Notes under the pieces: model-generated
The model's database searches: none
Told to the model about the DNA's origin: nothing
What the model saw: only the letters and a program-made list of their open reading frames with translations
DNA from: Limnochorda sp. LNt
GTDB taxonomy: Bacteria > Bacillota > Limnochordia > Limnochordales > Geochordaceae
DNA: 64,000 bases
Direction of reading: 5' to 3'
Assembly: GCF_035593265.1 (NCBI RefSeq)
Contig: NZ_CP141614.1
Coordinates: 434,001 to 498,000 of the forward strand
Translations under genes and position numbers: made by a program
In this document: piece by piece, positions 1 to 10,877 of the stretch
Numbering within the stretch: the first letter of the stretch is position 1
Layout of the letters: each line of letters opens with the position of its first letter

Positions 1-15
1 GGCGGCGTCGGGTAC

Positions 16-3000
16 GGTCGATCCCCGCGCACGCGGGGGAGCCCTTCTCGCCATCCACGTACTCGGTAATCCTCAAGGTCGATCCCCGCGCACGCGGGGG
101 AGCCTTGACCAGCAGGGGCCTGGAGAGTACCTGGTAGGGTCGATCCCCGCGCACGCGGGGGAGCCTATTGGTGGCGCACAGCTAAAGTCGGCGAGGAGGG
201 TCGATCCCCGCGCACGCGGGGGAGCCTATTGGTGGCGCACAGCTAAAGTCGGCGAGGAGGGTCGATCCCCGCGCACGCGGGGGAGCCGCTCTCGACGGCC
301 TCCCAGGGGTAGCCGCCGAAGGTCGATCCCCGCGCACGCGGGGGAGCCCCAATCCACTCCGCCACCGGCACGGCTACAGCAGGTCGATCCCCGCGCACGC
401 GGGGGAGCCACCCTGCGGTTCCGCCGGTCGGACGTCCCGGGGTGGTCGATCCCCGCGCACGCGGGGGAGCCAGCCTGGCTCATGCGGACTGGCTGCGGAC
501 GGGGGGTCGATCCCCGCGCACGCGGGGGAGCCCTCGGCCCAGTCCTCCTCCCAGTCCGGCCCGGCGGTCGATCCCCGCGCACGCGGGGGAGCCGGCTAGC
601 GGAGCACAAGGGCGAAGCCGGTCATGGGTCGATCCCCGCGCACGCGGGGGAGCCTGGGCGAACTCACTCGGGTACAGGGCCTACGGGGGTCGATCCCCGC
701 GCACGCGGGGGAGCCTCGGCCACCGACTGGCTGAGGGGGTCGGCGAGCGGTCGATCCCCGCGCACGCGGGGGAGCCTCTCATTCAGCACCAGCGCCTTCT
801 CCCGCCGCGGGTCGATCCCCGCGCACGCGGGGGAGCCGCAGTAGACTTGCAAGACCTGCTTGAGCATGGCGGTCGATCCCCGCGCACGCGGGGGAGCCTA
901 CGAGTATGCCGCAGCCCAAAGGCGCGACGAGGGTCGATCCCCGCGCACGCGGGGGAGCCGCGCTCAGATCAGCTCCATCAGCCGCCGCATCAGGTCGATC
1001 CCCGCGCACGCGGGGGAGCCGTCTGCGCCGGGTCAGGGAAGACCAGTTGGAAGGGTCGATCCCCGCGCACGCGGGGGAGCCTGACTATTCCGGATGTCCT
1101 GCGGTATTTGGCGGGGTCGATCCCCGCGCACGCGGGGGAGCCGTCATGGTCCCGTCATCGAAGCGCACCAGTCTGGGTCGATCCCCGCGCACGCGGGGGA
1201 GCCTCGTGATCCGTGAGCCACGCAATGCGCTCATCGGGTCGATCCCCGCGCACGCGGGGGAGCCTCTGGTACCCGTCGGGCCGCCTCTGACGGCTCGGGT
1301 CGATCCCCGCGCACGCGGGGGAGCCTGTGGAGCATGGGGCGCAGGCCACTGGAGAAGAGGTCGATCCCCGCGCACGCGGGGGAGCCGATCCGGGCTCAGA
1401 GCATCAGGATTCGTCCGGGGGTCGATCCCCGCGCACGCGGGGGAGCCTACGACGAGCCGCGGGCGCTTACGCCCGATGAGGGTCGATCCCCGCGCACGCG
1501 GGGGAGCCCTCACGTACAGGTTCTCGCTTGAGCCCTTACGCGGGTCGATCCCCGCGCACGCGGGGGAGCCTCTTGTTCGACGATCTGCTCGATCACGACT
1601 ACGGGTCGATCCCCGCGCACGCGGGGGAGCCGCCGTCGCCAGCACCTGGCAACCCTTCGCGCAAGGTCGATCCCCGCGCACGCGGGGGAGCCTTGGCTGG
1701 CCATGTCCAACTGGAGGAAGCTAAGGGTCGATCCCCGCGCACGCGGGGGAGCCTCCTGGATGAGGGCGTACTCGTTGGCGGCGAAGGGTCGATCCCCGCG
1801 CACGCGGGGGAGCCATGCAAGGTCGTGGTCAGACGGAAATCACACCGGGTCGATCCCCGCGCACGCGGGGGAGCCATCACGAGCCCCGGCAGGGTCTCGG
1901 TGTCCACGGGTCGATCCCCGCGCACGCGGGGGAGCCCGCCCCGCCGACGATTCTTTCACTTGATACTGAGGTCGATCCCCGCGCACGCGGGGGAGCCGCG
2001 GCGCGGGTGTATGGGCGCAGCCGGGAGACGGGTCGATCCCCGCGCACGCGGGGGAGCCTCAGCCTGGCCCTGCGCCTTTCGGTGTTGGAGCGGTCGATCC
2101 CCGCGCACGCGGGGGAGCCCCGAAGCGCCGGCAGTGTTCGGGGACTTCGAGAGGTCGATCCCCGCGCACGCGGGGGAGCCACGCGTACTCCCGGCCGTCG
2201 ACGTGCTCGACGAGGTCGATCCCCGCGCACGCGGGGGAGCCCGACCCCGAGCCGCCCGGGTTCATGATGGAAATGGTCGATCCCCGCGCACGCGGGGGAG
2301 CCACGCGTACTCCCGGCCGTCGACGTGCTCGACGAGGTCGATCCCCGCGCACGCGGGGGAGCCGTCAGGACGCAGGCGATCTCGAGAAGCTGCTGGGGTC
2401 GATCCCCGCGCACGCGGGGGAGCCTGATTCGGCATCTCCAGGCCGTGGCGCATGCGTGGTCGATCCCCGCGCACGCGGGGGAGCCTCGATCTCGCTGGCC
2501 CGCACCTCCAGCTTGCGGGGTCGATCCCCGCGCACGCGGGGGAGCCAGCCTGCGTCAAGTCGAAGCGGCCGATGGTCAGGGTCGATCCCCGCGCACGCGG
2601 GGGAGCCGGGCTCGTGGACGCCCCCGAGCGCACGCTGGAGGGTCGATCCCCGCGCACGCGGGGGAGCCGCCGAGGCCGAGGTGCGCCGGCTGGAGCAGTG
2701 GGGTCGATCCCCGCGCACGCGGGGGAGCCACCTGAGCTGCGGCCGGCGGGCGGGGCCGCTCGGGTCGATCCCCGCGCACGCGGGGGAGCCTAACGAAGAG
2801 AGCCAACCTGCCCAGGGTTCGGAGGTCGATCCCCGCGCACGCGGGGGAGCCGCGGCGCGGGTGTATGGGCGCAGCCGGGAGACGGGTCGATCCCCGCGCA
2901 CGCGGGGGAGCCTACCGCTTCGACTTGCCGATGCAGTGAGCGCAGGGTCGATCCCCGCGCACGCGGGGGAGCCGGGTGCCAGATGGGTTCCCGGCGGTTG

Positions 3001-5964
3001 CGGCGCGGTCGATCCCCGCGCACGCGGGGGAGCCCTGCGGAGCTTGCGCCGGGCCCTGGCCAGCGCGGGTCGATCCCCGCGCACGCGGGGGAGCCTAACG
3101 AAGAGAGCCAACCTGCCCAGGGTTCGGAGGTCGATCCCCGCGCACGCGGGGGAGCCCGCCGGATGTGGCGTGCCCGCAGCTTGGCGGCGGGTCGATCCCC
3201 GCGCACGCGGGGGAGCCTGGAGCGGGCCGGAATGCGGGTGGTGTGGCAGGGGTCGATCCCCGCGCACGCGGGGGAGCCTCTTCGGGCAGAATGGACGCAA
3301 AGCGGACGTGGGGTCGATCCCCGCGCACGCGGGGGAGCCCTCTCCCGCCTGCTGGCGCAAGAAGAGCGGGACGGTCGATCCCCGCGCACGCGGGGGAGCC
3401 TTTCCGGGCTTGCGGCTCGTCCAGCGGATCGCGGGTCGATCCCCGCGCACGCGGGGGAGCCCATCGTGAGGGCGGCAATGCATGGTGGGTCCAGGGTCGA
3501 TCCCCGCGCACGCGGGGGAGCCCGTCGACATGCTCCTCGCCGTCCTGTCGGAAGGGGGTCGATCCCCGCGCACGCGGGGGAGCCGCAGTTTGAGGCGATG
3601 AGGAGGGCCTCGCAGAGGGTCGATCCCCGCGCACGCGGGGGAGCCCTGGCCATAGCTCTACTGGCAAGGGCTCGTCAAGGTCGATCCCCGCGCACGCGGG
3701 GGAGCCGTGTCCGCGGAGGAGATCGAATCCGACGAAACTGGTCGATCCCCGCGCACGCGGGGGAGCCTCCACCGAGGCCTTGCTCATGCGCCGGCGGAAG
3801 GGTCGATCCCCGCGCACGCGGGGGAGCCCGACGGCGAGGCTCGCAAGGCGTGGGTCGAGGAGGTCGATCCCCGCGCACGCGGGGGAGCCGTAGCCAGGCG
3901 TCGGCCAGCACGTCCATCGTCGGGTCGATCCCCGCGCACGCGGGGGAGCCATCGGGTGTGAGCCTTGGCTCGCGTGAATGTTGGGTCGATCCCCGCGCAC
4001 GCGGGGGAGCCGGCGCAACAGAGACATTACGGCGTCTTCATCGAGGTCGATCCCCGCGCACGCGGGGGAGCCGCAGTCGGGGTCATGCTAACTCACCCCG
4101 CTGGCGGTCGATCCCCGCGCACGCGGGGGGAGCCGATCAAGGGCCGGGAGCAATCCCGGCCCGCACAGGTCGATCCCCGCGCACGCGGGGGAGCCCACCA
4201 GGAGCATGGTCAGGGGATGCTCTGGGGGGGTCGATCCCCGCGCACGCGGGGGAGCCCGTCAGGCGACAGGTACACATCCCCCGTCATCGGGTCGATCCCC
4301 GCGCACGCGGGGGAGCCATCCAAGCAAAGGCCGACGCAGCAATGCGTCGGGGTCGATCCCCGCGCACGCGGGGGAGCCTATCTGGGAGTTTTGCGACGAT
4401 CCGCGACATGGGGTCGATCCCCGCGCACGCGGGGGAGCCCAGGTAGTGGGCGATGTCGGGAACGTGCGCGAGGGTCGATCCCCGCGCACGCGGGGGAGCC
4501 CCTGTGGAACACGGTCACGCCAGGCTTCTGCAGGGTCGATCCCCGCGCACGCGGGGGAGCCGGTTTCCTGATGGCCCGTTCGGTCAATTCCGAGGGTCGA
4601 TCCCCGCGCACGCGGGGGAGCCGCATTGTGCTCATCCGCCAACCGGAGGGCATAAGGTCGATCCCCGCGCACGCGGGGGAGCCTGACGTCCGGCCCTGTT
4701 GCTCCGTGATGGTCAAGGTCGATCCCCGCGCACGCGGGGGAGCCCTCTGCGAGGCCCTCCTCATCGCCTCAAACTGCGGTCGATCCCCGCGCACGCGGGG
4801 GAGCCCCTGTCACGGCCTCTGCGTCGCGATGGAGGCAGGGTCGATCCCCGCGCACGCGGGGGAGCCGCGTCAACGGCGTGCTCCAGCAGCTAGCGGACAG
4901 GTCGATCCCCGCGCACGCGGGGGAGCCCTGCTGCCGGACGTCGATCTCTCCTGGGAAAACGGTCGATCCCCGCGCACGCGGGGGAGCCGCAACGAGCCGC
5001 CGGCGCTTGTGGAGCGGCCAGGGTCGATCCCCGCGCACGCGGGGGAGCCCCCATCGCGCCCGCGGGCCATGAGCGGGACCAAGGTCGATCCCCGCGCACG
5101 CGGGGGAGCCTCCTCGGTGTTCGACCGCACGGCGTTGGCCATGGGTCGATCCCCGCGCACGCGGGGGAGCCATCTTCTGGGCCTGCTCGTCGAGGGCGCG
5201 GAGGGGTCGATCCCCGCGCACGCGGGGGAGCCCGCTCGTGTGCGGCCCTGTCGGCAGTCTGCGGGGGTCGATCCCCGCGCACGCGGGGGAGCCCCGTTCC
5301 TGGCGATCTCCGACCGCGTACATCAGGGTCGATCCCCGCGCACGCGGGGGAGCCCGGTAGCGGTACAGGGGTGGGATTTCTGGCGGCGGTCGATCCCCGC
5401 GCACGCGGGGGAGCCGCAGAGTACAGGATACGGGATCCGTGGGATCAAGGTCGATCCCCGCGCACGCGGGGGAGCCACGTCTCCTCCCCTAGCCTCCTCC
5501 CCACCTCCAGGTCGATCCCCGCGCACGCGGGGGAGCCATGCACTCGCCAACCGACTCGCCATGTTGAGTGGGTCGATCCCCGCGCACGCGGGGGAGCCAC
5601 GAGCCCCGATGATCTCGCCCGCCTGGCGGCGGGTCGATCCCCGCGCACGCGGGGGAGCCGTGCCCTACCGCAACCGGCGCGGCGGCGACGAGGGTCGATC
5701 CCCGCGCACGCGGGGGAGCCCGCTGGTCATCCGCCCGGCGCTGTTCGCTGTCGGGTCGATCCCCGCGCACGCGGGGGAGCCGCCGAGCGGGCGCTGATCG
5801 CTGCCATTAAGGCAGGTCGATCCCCGCGCACGCGGGGGAGCCGCTTCGCCCGACGCTATCCCCGGCTCCTGGCGGGGTCGATCCCCGCGCACGCGGGGGA
5901 GCCGCGCCGTGCTCATCAGCCAGCCGAAGGGCGTAGGGTCGATCCCCGCGCACGCGGGGGAGCC
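16..5964 (+). CRISPR. Type I-E-like CRISPR array, first segment (about 98 repeats)
   Basis: A 28-nt repeat beginning GGTCGATCCCC and ending GCGGGGGAGCC recurs every 61 nt, with occasional 62-nt steps. Counting by period gives 98 repeats here, separated by mostly 33-nt spacers. Each repeat contains a near-perfect palindrome, CCCCGCG-CA-CGCGGGG, the hairpin expected for Cas6e processing. The hairpin position and the 3' tail resemble type I-E repeats read on the + strand. Bases 1-15 are the end of a spacer, so the array continues beyond the left edge, where the leader should lie. One repeat (4106-4134) has an extra G. Several spacers are duplicated: 166/227, 2181/2303, 1998/2852 and 2791/3096. 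One spacer recurs as its exact reverse complement (3585 and 4745). The last spacer of this segment is broken by an insertion sequence. No cas genes are visible, so the type call rests on repeat sequence alone. Confidence 0.98.
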
Positions 5965-5989
5965 CACGTCCCCCCACGGTCCGCCGCTC

Positions 5990-5993
5990 CTAG
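5990..5993. repeat. 4-bp target-site duplication CTAG, left copy
   Basis: CTAG stands immediately before the left inverted repeat of the first insertion sequence and again at 7940-7943 immediately after its right end. Joining 5965-5993 to 7944-7947 gives exactly 33 nt, the standard spacer length of this array. Confidence 0.85.
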
Positions 5994-7939
5994 GTGACCG
6001 CTCGGAAACCGTACCCCACGGGGTATGAGCTGATGGGGTTTGAAGAATAGAAAGTCGATGATGAACGCCGGAGGGCTTTCTTGGACAGTAACCATTGATA
6101 CACCTCTATGAGCTTTCTGTAGCTTTGTATTGCTGCACCGCTCTTGCGTTCACGCCCGTTTTCGTGGTACGATGCGGCTGGAAACCACCTCCGGGCAGGG
6201 AGTGGAGCGGCGTGCTGGGCCGGCGCAACCGGCAGACCACCTTCGACGACGTCACCTGGCGACAGCGCATCCCCAAGGACTCCTACTGGTGGCGGCTCCA
6301 CGACTGGGCGGTGCAGAACCTGGACGAATCGATGTTTGCTCCGCTGTTTGACGCCCGCACCGGAAGGCCTTCGGTGAGCCCGGTCCACACGTTTCTGGCG
6401 CTGTTGATCCAGATGGAGAAGGGCTACTCGGACCGGGAGATGGAGCAGGAATCCCGCTTCGATGACCGGGTGAAGCTGGCGATTTTGGCGGGCGGGACTT
6501 TGAGGGCATCGATGCGGTGACGCTGTGCGACCACCGCCGGCGCTTCTTGCAGCATGGCATCGCGGCGGCCATGCTGGAGAGGACCCTGGCCTCGGCCAAG
6601 CAGGCGGGGCTGTTTTCGCCGGAGCGCTCCCAGATCGTCGATTCCTTTCTCATCCACGGCGGGGCCGCCGTGCAGGACACCTACACCCTCATCCGCAAGG
6701 GTATCGTGCGGGTCCTGGCGGTGGCCCGGATGCACGAGCTGGACGGTCCGCTTTCGGCGGTACTGAAGCGCACCGATTACCACCAGCCGGGCAAGCCCCG
6801 GATCGACTGGGACGACGCCGAGGCCCGCCGACAGCTGCTCCAGGCGCTGGTCGACGACGCGTCGGCCCTGGTGGCGGCGGCGCGGGCGCTTGCGAAGGTG
6901 CCCGAGGACTTGAAGGCCATGGTGGACCTGCTGGAGCGGGTGGCCACCCAGGACATCGAGCGGGACCCGGACGGGACGGTCCGCCTCAAGCAGGGGGTGG
7001 CCAAGGACCGGGTCATCTCGGTGGTCGACCCCGAGATGCGCCATGGCCACAAGACGGCCTCGAACCGGGCAGACGGCTACAAAGCCCATCTGATGACGGG
7101 CGGCGAGGGCCACCGGCTGGTCACCGCCGTCGCGGTGACGCCCGCCAACGCACCGGACGACGCGAGGCTGGAGGCGATGCTGGACGACCAGGAGCGGCAC
7201 GGCCACCGCCCCGCGGAGGTGCTGGGCGATCAGGCGTACTTCGACGTCGAGCGCGCCCGGCGCCAGGCCGAGAAGGGGACCCTCATCGTGGCCAAGGCGC
7301 CCCGGCGACGAACCGGGAGGGCGCTCTCGAAGGAGGCCTTCGCCCTGGACGCCGACGCCGGCACGCTCACCTGCCCCGCAGGGCAGACGGTCCGCTTCGA
7401 CCCGGGCCGACTGCAGCACCACAAGGGGTTCGTGGTGAGCTTTGCGGCCGAGGCCTGCGGGGCCTGTCCCCTCAAGGCCCGCTGCACGCCGGCGGCGGCC
7501 CGTCAGGTCACGATCCACCCCTACGAGGTCGAGCTGCGGCAGGCTCGGGCGTACCAGCGCACCCCGGCCTTTCGGGAGCGCTACCGGCTGCGGGCCCGCA
7601 TCGAGCGCATCGTGCGGCAGCTCAAGACCCACGGGGCCCGCAAGGCGCGCTACTGGGGTCGCATCAAGGTGCGCTTCCAGCTCCTGCTGGCCGCCATCAA
7701 CCACAACATCAAGGAGGTGATGGCCGCCGGGCCACCCGTGGGGGTGGTGGGCCCCGCATGAGTAAGAAGCTGGAAGACAAGGAAAAGAGAAGGGAAACCG
7801 GGGGTTGGAAAGGCAGCACGACGCGCTCCGCCCTCCCGTCGAAGGCCGCGATTGGGTCGAGCTCGAACCCGCTGGCCGCATGCCTGACCTTTCAAACCCC
7901 CTACCAAAGGCCCGATTCAACAGGAAACCGAGCAGTCAC
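5994..7939 (+). mobile_element. IS1182-like insertion sequence inside a CRISPR spacer
   Basis: The element is 1946 bp with imperfect terminal inverted repeats. The left end reads GTGACCGCTCGG and the right end, reverse-complemented, reads GTGACTGCTCGG (11 of 12 identical). It is flanked by CTAG on both sides and splits a single 33-nt CRISPR spacer. It carries one transposase gene in + orientation, broken by a frameshift. The family call rests on the transposase (DDE type with the C-terminal region typical of IS1182). The boundaries are seen directly, because excision restores a regular array. The insertion must be younger than the acquisition of the flanking spacers. Confidence 0.9.
6212..7761 (+). 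pseudogene. IS1182-family DDE transposase, frameshifted
   Basis: The reading frame opens at GTG 6212 (VLGRRNRQTTFDDV), after a purine-rich GGGCAGGGAGTGGAG stretch, and runs to about 6490. Homologous coding then continues in the next frame (RDFEGIDAVTLCDH) to the stop at 7761. The change of frame corresponds to the loss of one base near 6485-6500. The rebuilt protein would be about 515 residues, normal for IS1182 transposases. Visible motifs are DPEMRHGHKT, GDQAYFD and a C-terminal ARIERIVRQLKTHGARKARYWG region, which belongs to the DDE nuclease fold. No canonical slippery heptamer is evident at the junction, so a disabling mutation is more likely than programmed frameshifting. A sequencing error cannot be excluded. 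If real, the copy cannot move on its own. Confidence 0.85.
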
Positions 7940-7943
7940 CTAG
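7940..7943. repeat. 4-bp target-site duplication CTAG, right copy
   Basis: This is the second copy of the CTAG that precedes the element at 5990-5993. The next four bases (7944-7947) complete the interrupted spacer. Confidence 0.85.
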
Positions 7944-7947
7944 GGGC

Positions 7948-9189
7948 GGTCGATCCCCGCGCACGCGGGGGAGCCCAGGACGCCGTATGGGCCAGACCGT
8001 TCGACTCGGGTCGATCCCCGCGCACGCGGGGGAGCCTAAGCGTCGAGAGGAGGTGACACTTTGAGCCGGGGTCGATCCCCGCGCACGCGGGGGAGCCGGC
8101 CCCTGGCCTCCATGACGCGGCATGGGCTCGGGTCGATCCCCGCGCACGCGGGGGAGCCATGGCCTGTGGGATGGGCGCGCCGGTCTCCTGGGGTCGATCC
8201 CCGCGCACGCGGGGGAGCCACCTAAGCCTGGTGCGAGCCGCGCTTCGCGCGGGGTCGATCCCCGCGCACGCGGGGGAGCCGCGACCAGTGGCAGGGTGCC
8301 AGCGGTAGCCGAGGGTCGATCCCCGCGCACGCGGGGGAGCCTGAGGCTGGAGGATGTGCGGGTTGGGATGAGGAGGTCGATCCCCGCGCACGCGGGGGAG
8401 CCAGCTCCTCGTAGCCCTCGACGGCTGTCCATGGGGGTCGATCCCCGCGCACGCGGGGGAGCCTATCCTTACATAGCGATTCGCTTTGGAGAATCAGGTC
8501 GATCCCCGCGCACGCGGGGGAGCCGGCCCCGGAATGGGCGCCCTCACGGGGCGCTCGGGTCGATCCCCGCGCACGCGGGGGAGCCTTGTGGAGATCGCAT
8601 GGGAAACCGTAGCGGAAAGGTCGATCCCCGCGCACGCGGGGGAGCCACATCACGATGATCGAGGTGGCCGGGTGGCGGGGGTCGATCCCCGCGCACGCGG
8701 GGGAGCCTCGCCGCGGGAGGTACATCGCCTGGCCGCGGAGGGTCGATCCCCGCGCACGCGGGGGAGCCATGGCCGCGAGCCGGGCCAGCCGCTCCTCGCG
8801 CGGTCGATCCCCGCGCACGCGGGGGAGCCTCGGTACCCGAGCACGTCCAGCAGCGCCAGCAGGGTCGATCCCCGCGCACGCGGGGGAGCCTCGCTGCTGT
8901 GCTCCTGGGCTCGGATGGCCTCGGGTCGATCCCCGCGCACGCGGGGGAGCCTTGTGGTGGCAGATGCAACAGAACGTGAGCGAGGGTCGATCCCCGCGCA
9001 CGCGGGGGAGCCCGACCTGCTGCGTCGCGGGCGTACATGGCCGCGGGTCGATCCCCGCGCACGCGGGGGAGCCCGGTTTTGGGCAAAACGGCAGAGGCTT
9101 CGGCAGGGTCGATCCCCGCGCACGCGGGGGAGCCCTGGACTGGATGGCTGCTTCCTGCAGCCGAGGAGGTCGATCCCCGCGCACGCGGG
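7948..9189 (+). CRISPR. CRISPR array, second segment (21 repeats, last one interrupted)
   Basis: The same 28-nt repeat resumes directly after the first insertion sequence, with an exact 61-nt period from 7948 to 9168 (20 steps, 21 repeats). The last repeat is cut after its 22nd base (9168-9189). Its remaining six bases, GGAGCC, lie at 10872-10877 on the far side of a second insertion sequence. No further repeat follows, so this is the distal end of the array when transcribed on the + strand. The terminal repeat was intact before the insertion, whereas many arrays end in a decayed repeat. No duplicate spacer was noticed in this segment. Confidence 0.97.
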
Positions 9190-10862
9190 CAGAACCTGCG
9201 CCAGTAGCTCAGCCGCCCTAATCAAAGGCCGGAGACGGCTGGGCCCACGAGGGTAGCGGGCGGAGGGGCTCTTTCTTTTTTTCGCTGGAAATGGGGGCGG
9301 CAAGCCTCCAGCAAAAGGAAAGCACCCCCGGGCGACGAAGACGATGGCCAGAACACGCGACCAGGGGGTGCTACAGCCGATGGGAGCCACGCCCTCCCAC
9401 CGGCGGGTCCGACAGTTCGCCGCGTACATGGCCTCCACCTTCTGCCTCGGCCGGCACCTGCGCGGCCTGCGGGATCGGCGCCGGCGGGTGGAGGTGCCCG
9501 GCTTCGTCATCGGCTGCGTGCTTTCGGTGGGGTCAGCCTGCGGGCCCGGTCGATGATGGAGCTGGAGCGCTGGGTGCGGGCCGGCGCCTTCCGCAAGCTG
9601 GTAGGACGCCACCGATTGCCGCTTCGGGACTGCCTTCGGGACTGGGCCATGGCCGCCGACGTGGCCTCGGCGTGGGCGATCAACGACGCCATCCTGGCCA
9701 CGGCCCGCAAGAACAAGACCTTCCGGGGCGGCAGCGTGCATGGCTGGCATGTGGTGGCGCTGGATGGGACCGAGGTGCTGCGCACCCAGGCCCGCTGCTG
9801 TGCGGCTTGCCAGGTCTACCGGCATCGGGACGGGCGGGTGGAGTACGCCCACCGGGTCGTGGCGGCCCAGACGGTGCGCTGGCGGCATGGGGACGAGGGG
9901 ACTATCCGAGTCGGTGCAAGGGTCGGGACGTGCCGCCGGTGGTGTGGGCATGGAGCCCCAGCGGCCGAAGGAAGGGGAGGTCGACGCTGCCTGCGACTGC
10001 TTCGGCGCCTGCAGGGCACGCACGGGCATTTCTGCGACGTGGTCACGGTGGATGCCCTGTACGCGCAGGCTCCCTTCCTCGAGGCGGTGCGCGCCCTGGA
10101 CTGCACGTCGTGGTGCGCCTGAAGGACGAGCGCTACGCGGTCGTCCAGGACGCAGCGGGACTGCGCCGGGGCCGCCGCTACGGCGAAGCCTTTGTCACCC
10201 GCATCGGCTCCTTTCAGGTGGAGGTGCGGGTGTGGGACAGCCCGGAGCTGACCAGCCGGGAGGGGCTCAAGCACCCTATCCGAGTCGTCTATGCCGAAGA
10301 GGAGCTGAGCTGGACGGAGCACCAGGGGACTGCCGTCTGGCACTGCAAAGCCCTTCGCATCCTGGAGGTGGCCACCACGCTGAGCCCGGCCGAGGCCAGC
10401 GGCCGGGTGGCGTGGAGATCGCCCGATCCCGTTGGGGGTAGAGATGAAGGCTTCCGGCAGCCGAAGCAGGAGTGGCACCTGGACCATGGCTTCCTCCACC
10501 ACCCGACCGGCATGCAGGTGCTGTGGGCGTTGCTGGCCGCTGGCTACAACCTCTTTCAGCTCTTCCTGGCCCGCCGCATCCGCCGCCGCGGTCCGTGGGA
10601 GCAGACCGAGCGGGGCGTGGCCGAGCGGCTGCGGGCGGAGCTGCTGATCGGGGAGGGACCGCTGGGGCTGTATCTGGTCCCGGACACCAGCTGACCCTCC
10701 CGCCGGCGGGTGGGGGAAGCCGACCGGGCAAGCCGTATGTTGTGGAAGCCAGCCGGGTGGCCCCGGGGAGGGGGGGAGGTGCCCGGCTCGTTTTGTCCTT
10801 CTGACCCCCACCTCACCAATCAACTAACAACTTCTTACTGGTAAACACTGGCGCGATCTCTG
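9190..10862 (+). mobile_element. IS4-like insertion sequence in the terminal CRISPR repeat
   Basis: The element is 1673 bp. Its ends share an interrupted inverted repeat: the left end reads CAGAACCTGCGCCAGT and the right end, reverse-complemented, reads CAGAGATCGCGCCAGT. Both follow CAGA-N4-GCGCCAGT. A 9-bp target duplication, GCACGCGGG, lies at 9181-9189 and 10863-10871. Nine bases is a usual duplication length for IS4-group elements. Removing the element and one duplication rebuilds a perfect 28-nt CRISPR repeat. The transposase is heavily decayed. IS4-like is the best family guess from the DDE protein and duplication size; another DDE family is possible. Confidence 0.88.
9344..10694 (+). 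pseudogene. Decayed DDE transposase (multiple frameshifts)
   Basis: Transposase coding is spread over three frames. Residues beginning MARTRDQGVLQPMG occupy 9344-9556. A second stretch from 9553 includes VALDGTEVLRTQ and, further on, VVTVDALYAQAPFLEAV up to about 10110. A third frame from about 10105 to the stop at 10694 begins LHVVVRLKDERYAVV and ends near LLAAGYNLFQLFLARR. Between 9880 and 9990 the coding frame changes at least twice more. The pieces appear in the correct order for one DDE transposase of roughly 440 residues, with DGTEV and VDALY as likely catalytic Asp regions. At least four frame changes make it non-functional. The copy is much more decayed than the first IS. Confidence 0.8.
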
Positions 10863-10877
10863 GCACGCGGGGGAGCC
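10863..10877. repeat. 9-bp target duplication plus the last six bases of the interrupted CRISPR repeat
   Basis: GCACGCGGG (10863-10871) repeats 9181-9189, and GGAGCC (10872-10877) completes the repeat that starts at 9168 (22 + 6 = 28 nt). This explains a solitary half-repeat that would otherwise look like a stray CRISPR relic. Confidence 0.9.

Noticed and set aside
226-5997. Long open frames in all directions across the CRISPR array, with peptides such as SIPAHAGEP and VDPRARGGA repeated many times
   Set aside because: They are translations of the CRISPR repeat. The repeat has no stop in several frames and the 61-nt period rotates the frame, so no protein is encoded.
6140-7943. The first IS transposase as a programmed -1 frameshift product
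   Set aside because: No slippery heptamer or downstream stem was found at the junction, and IS1182-type transposases are normally a single frame, so a mutation is more likely.
10863-10877. Stray half CRISPR repeat that could suggest a second, decayed array
   Set aside because: It is explained exactly by the 9-bp target duplication and the remaining six bases of the repeat interrupted at 9189.
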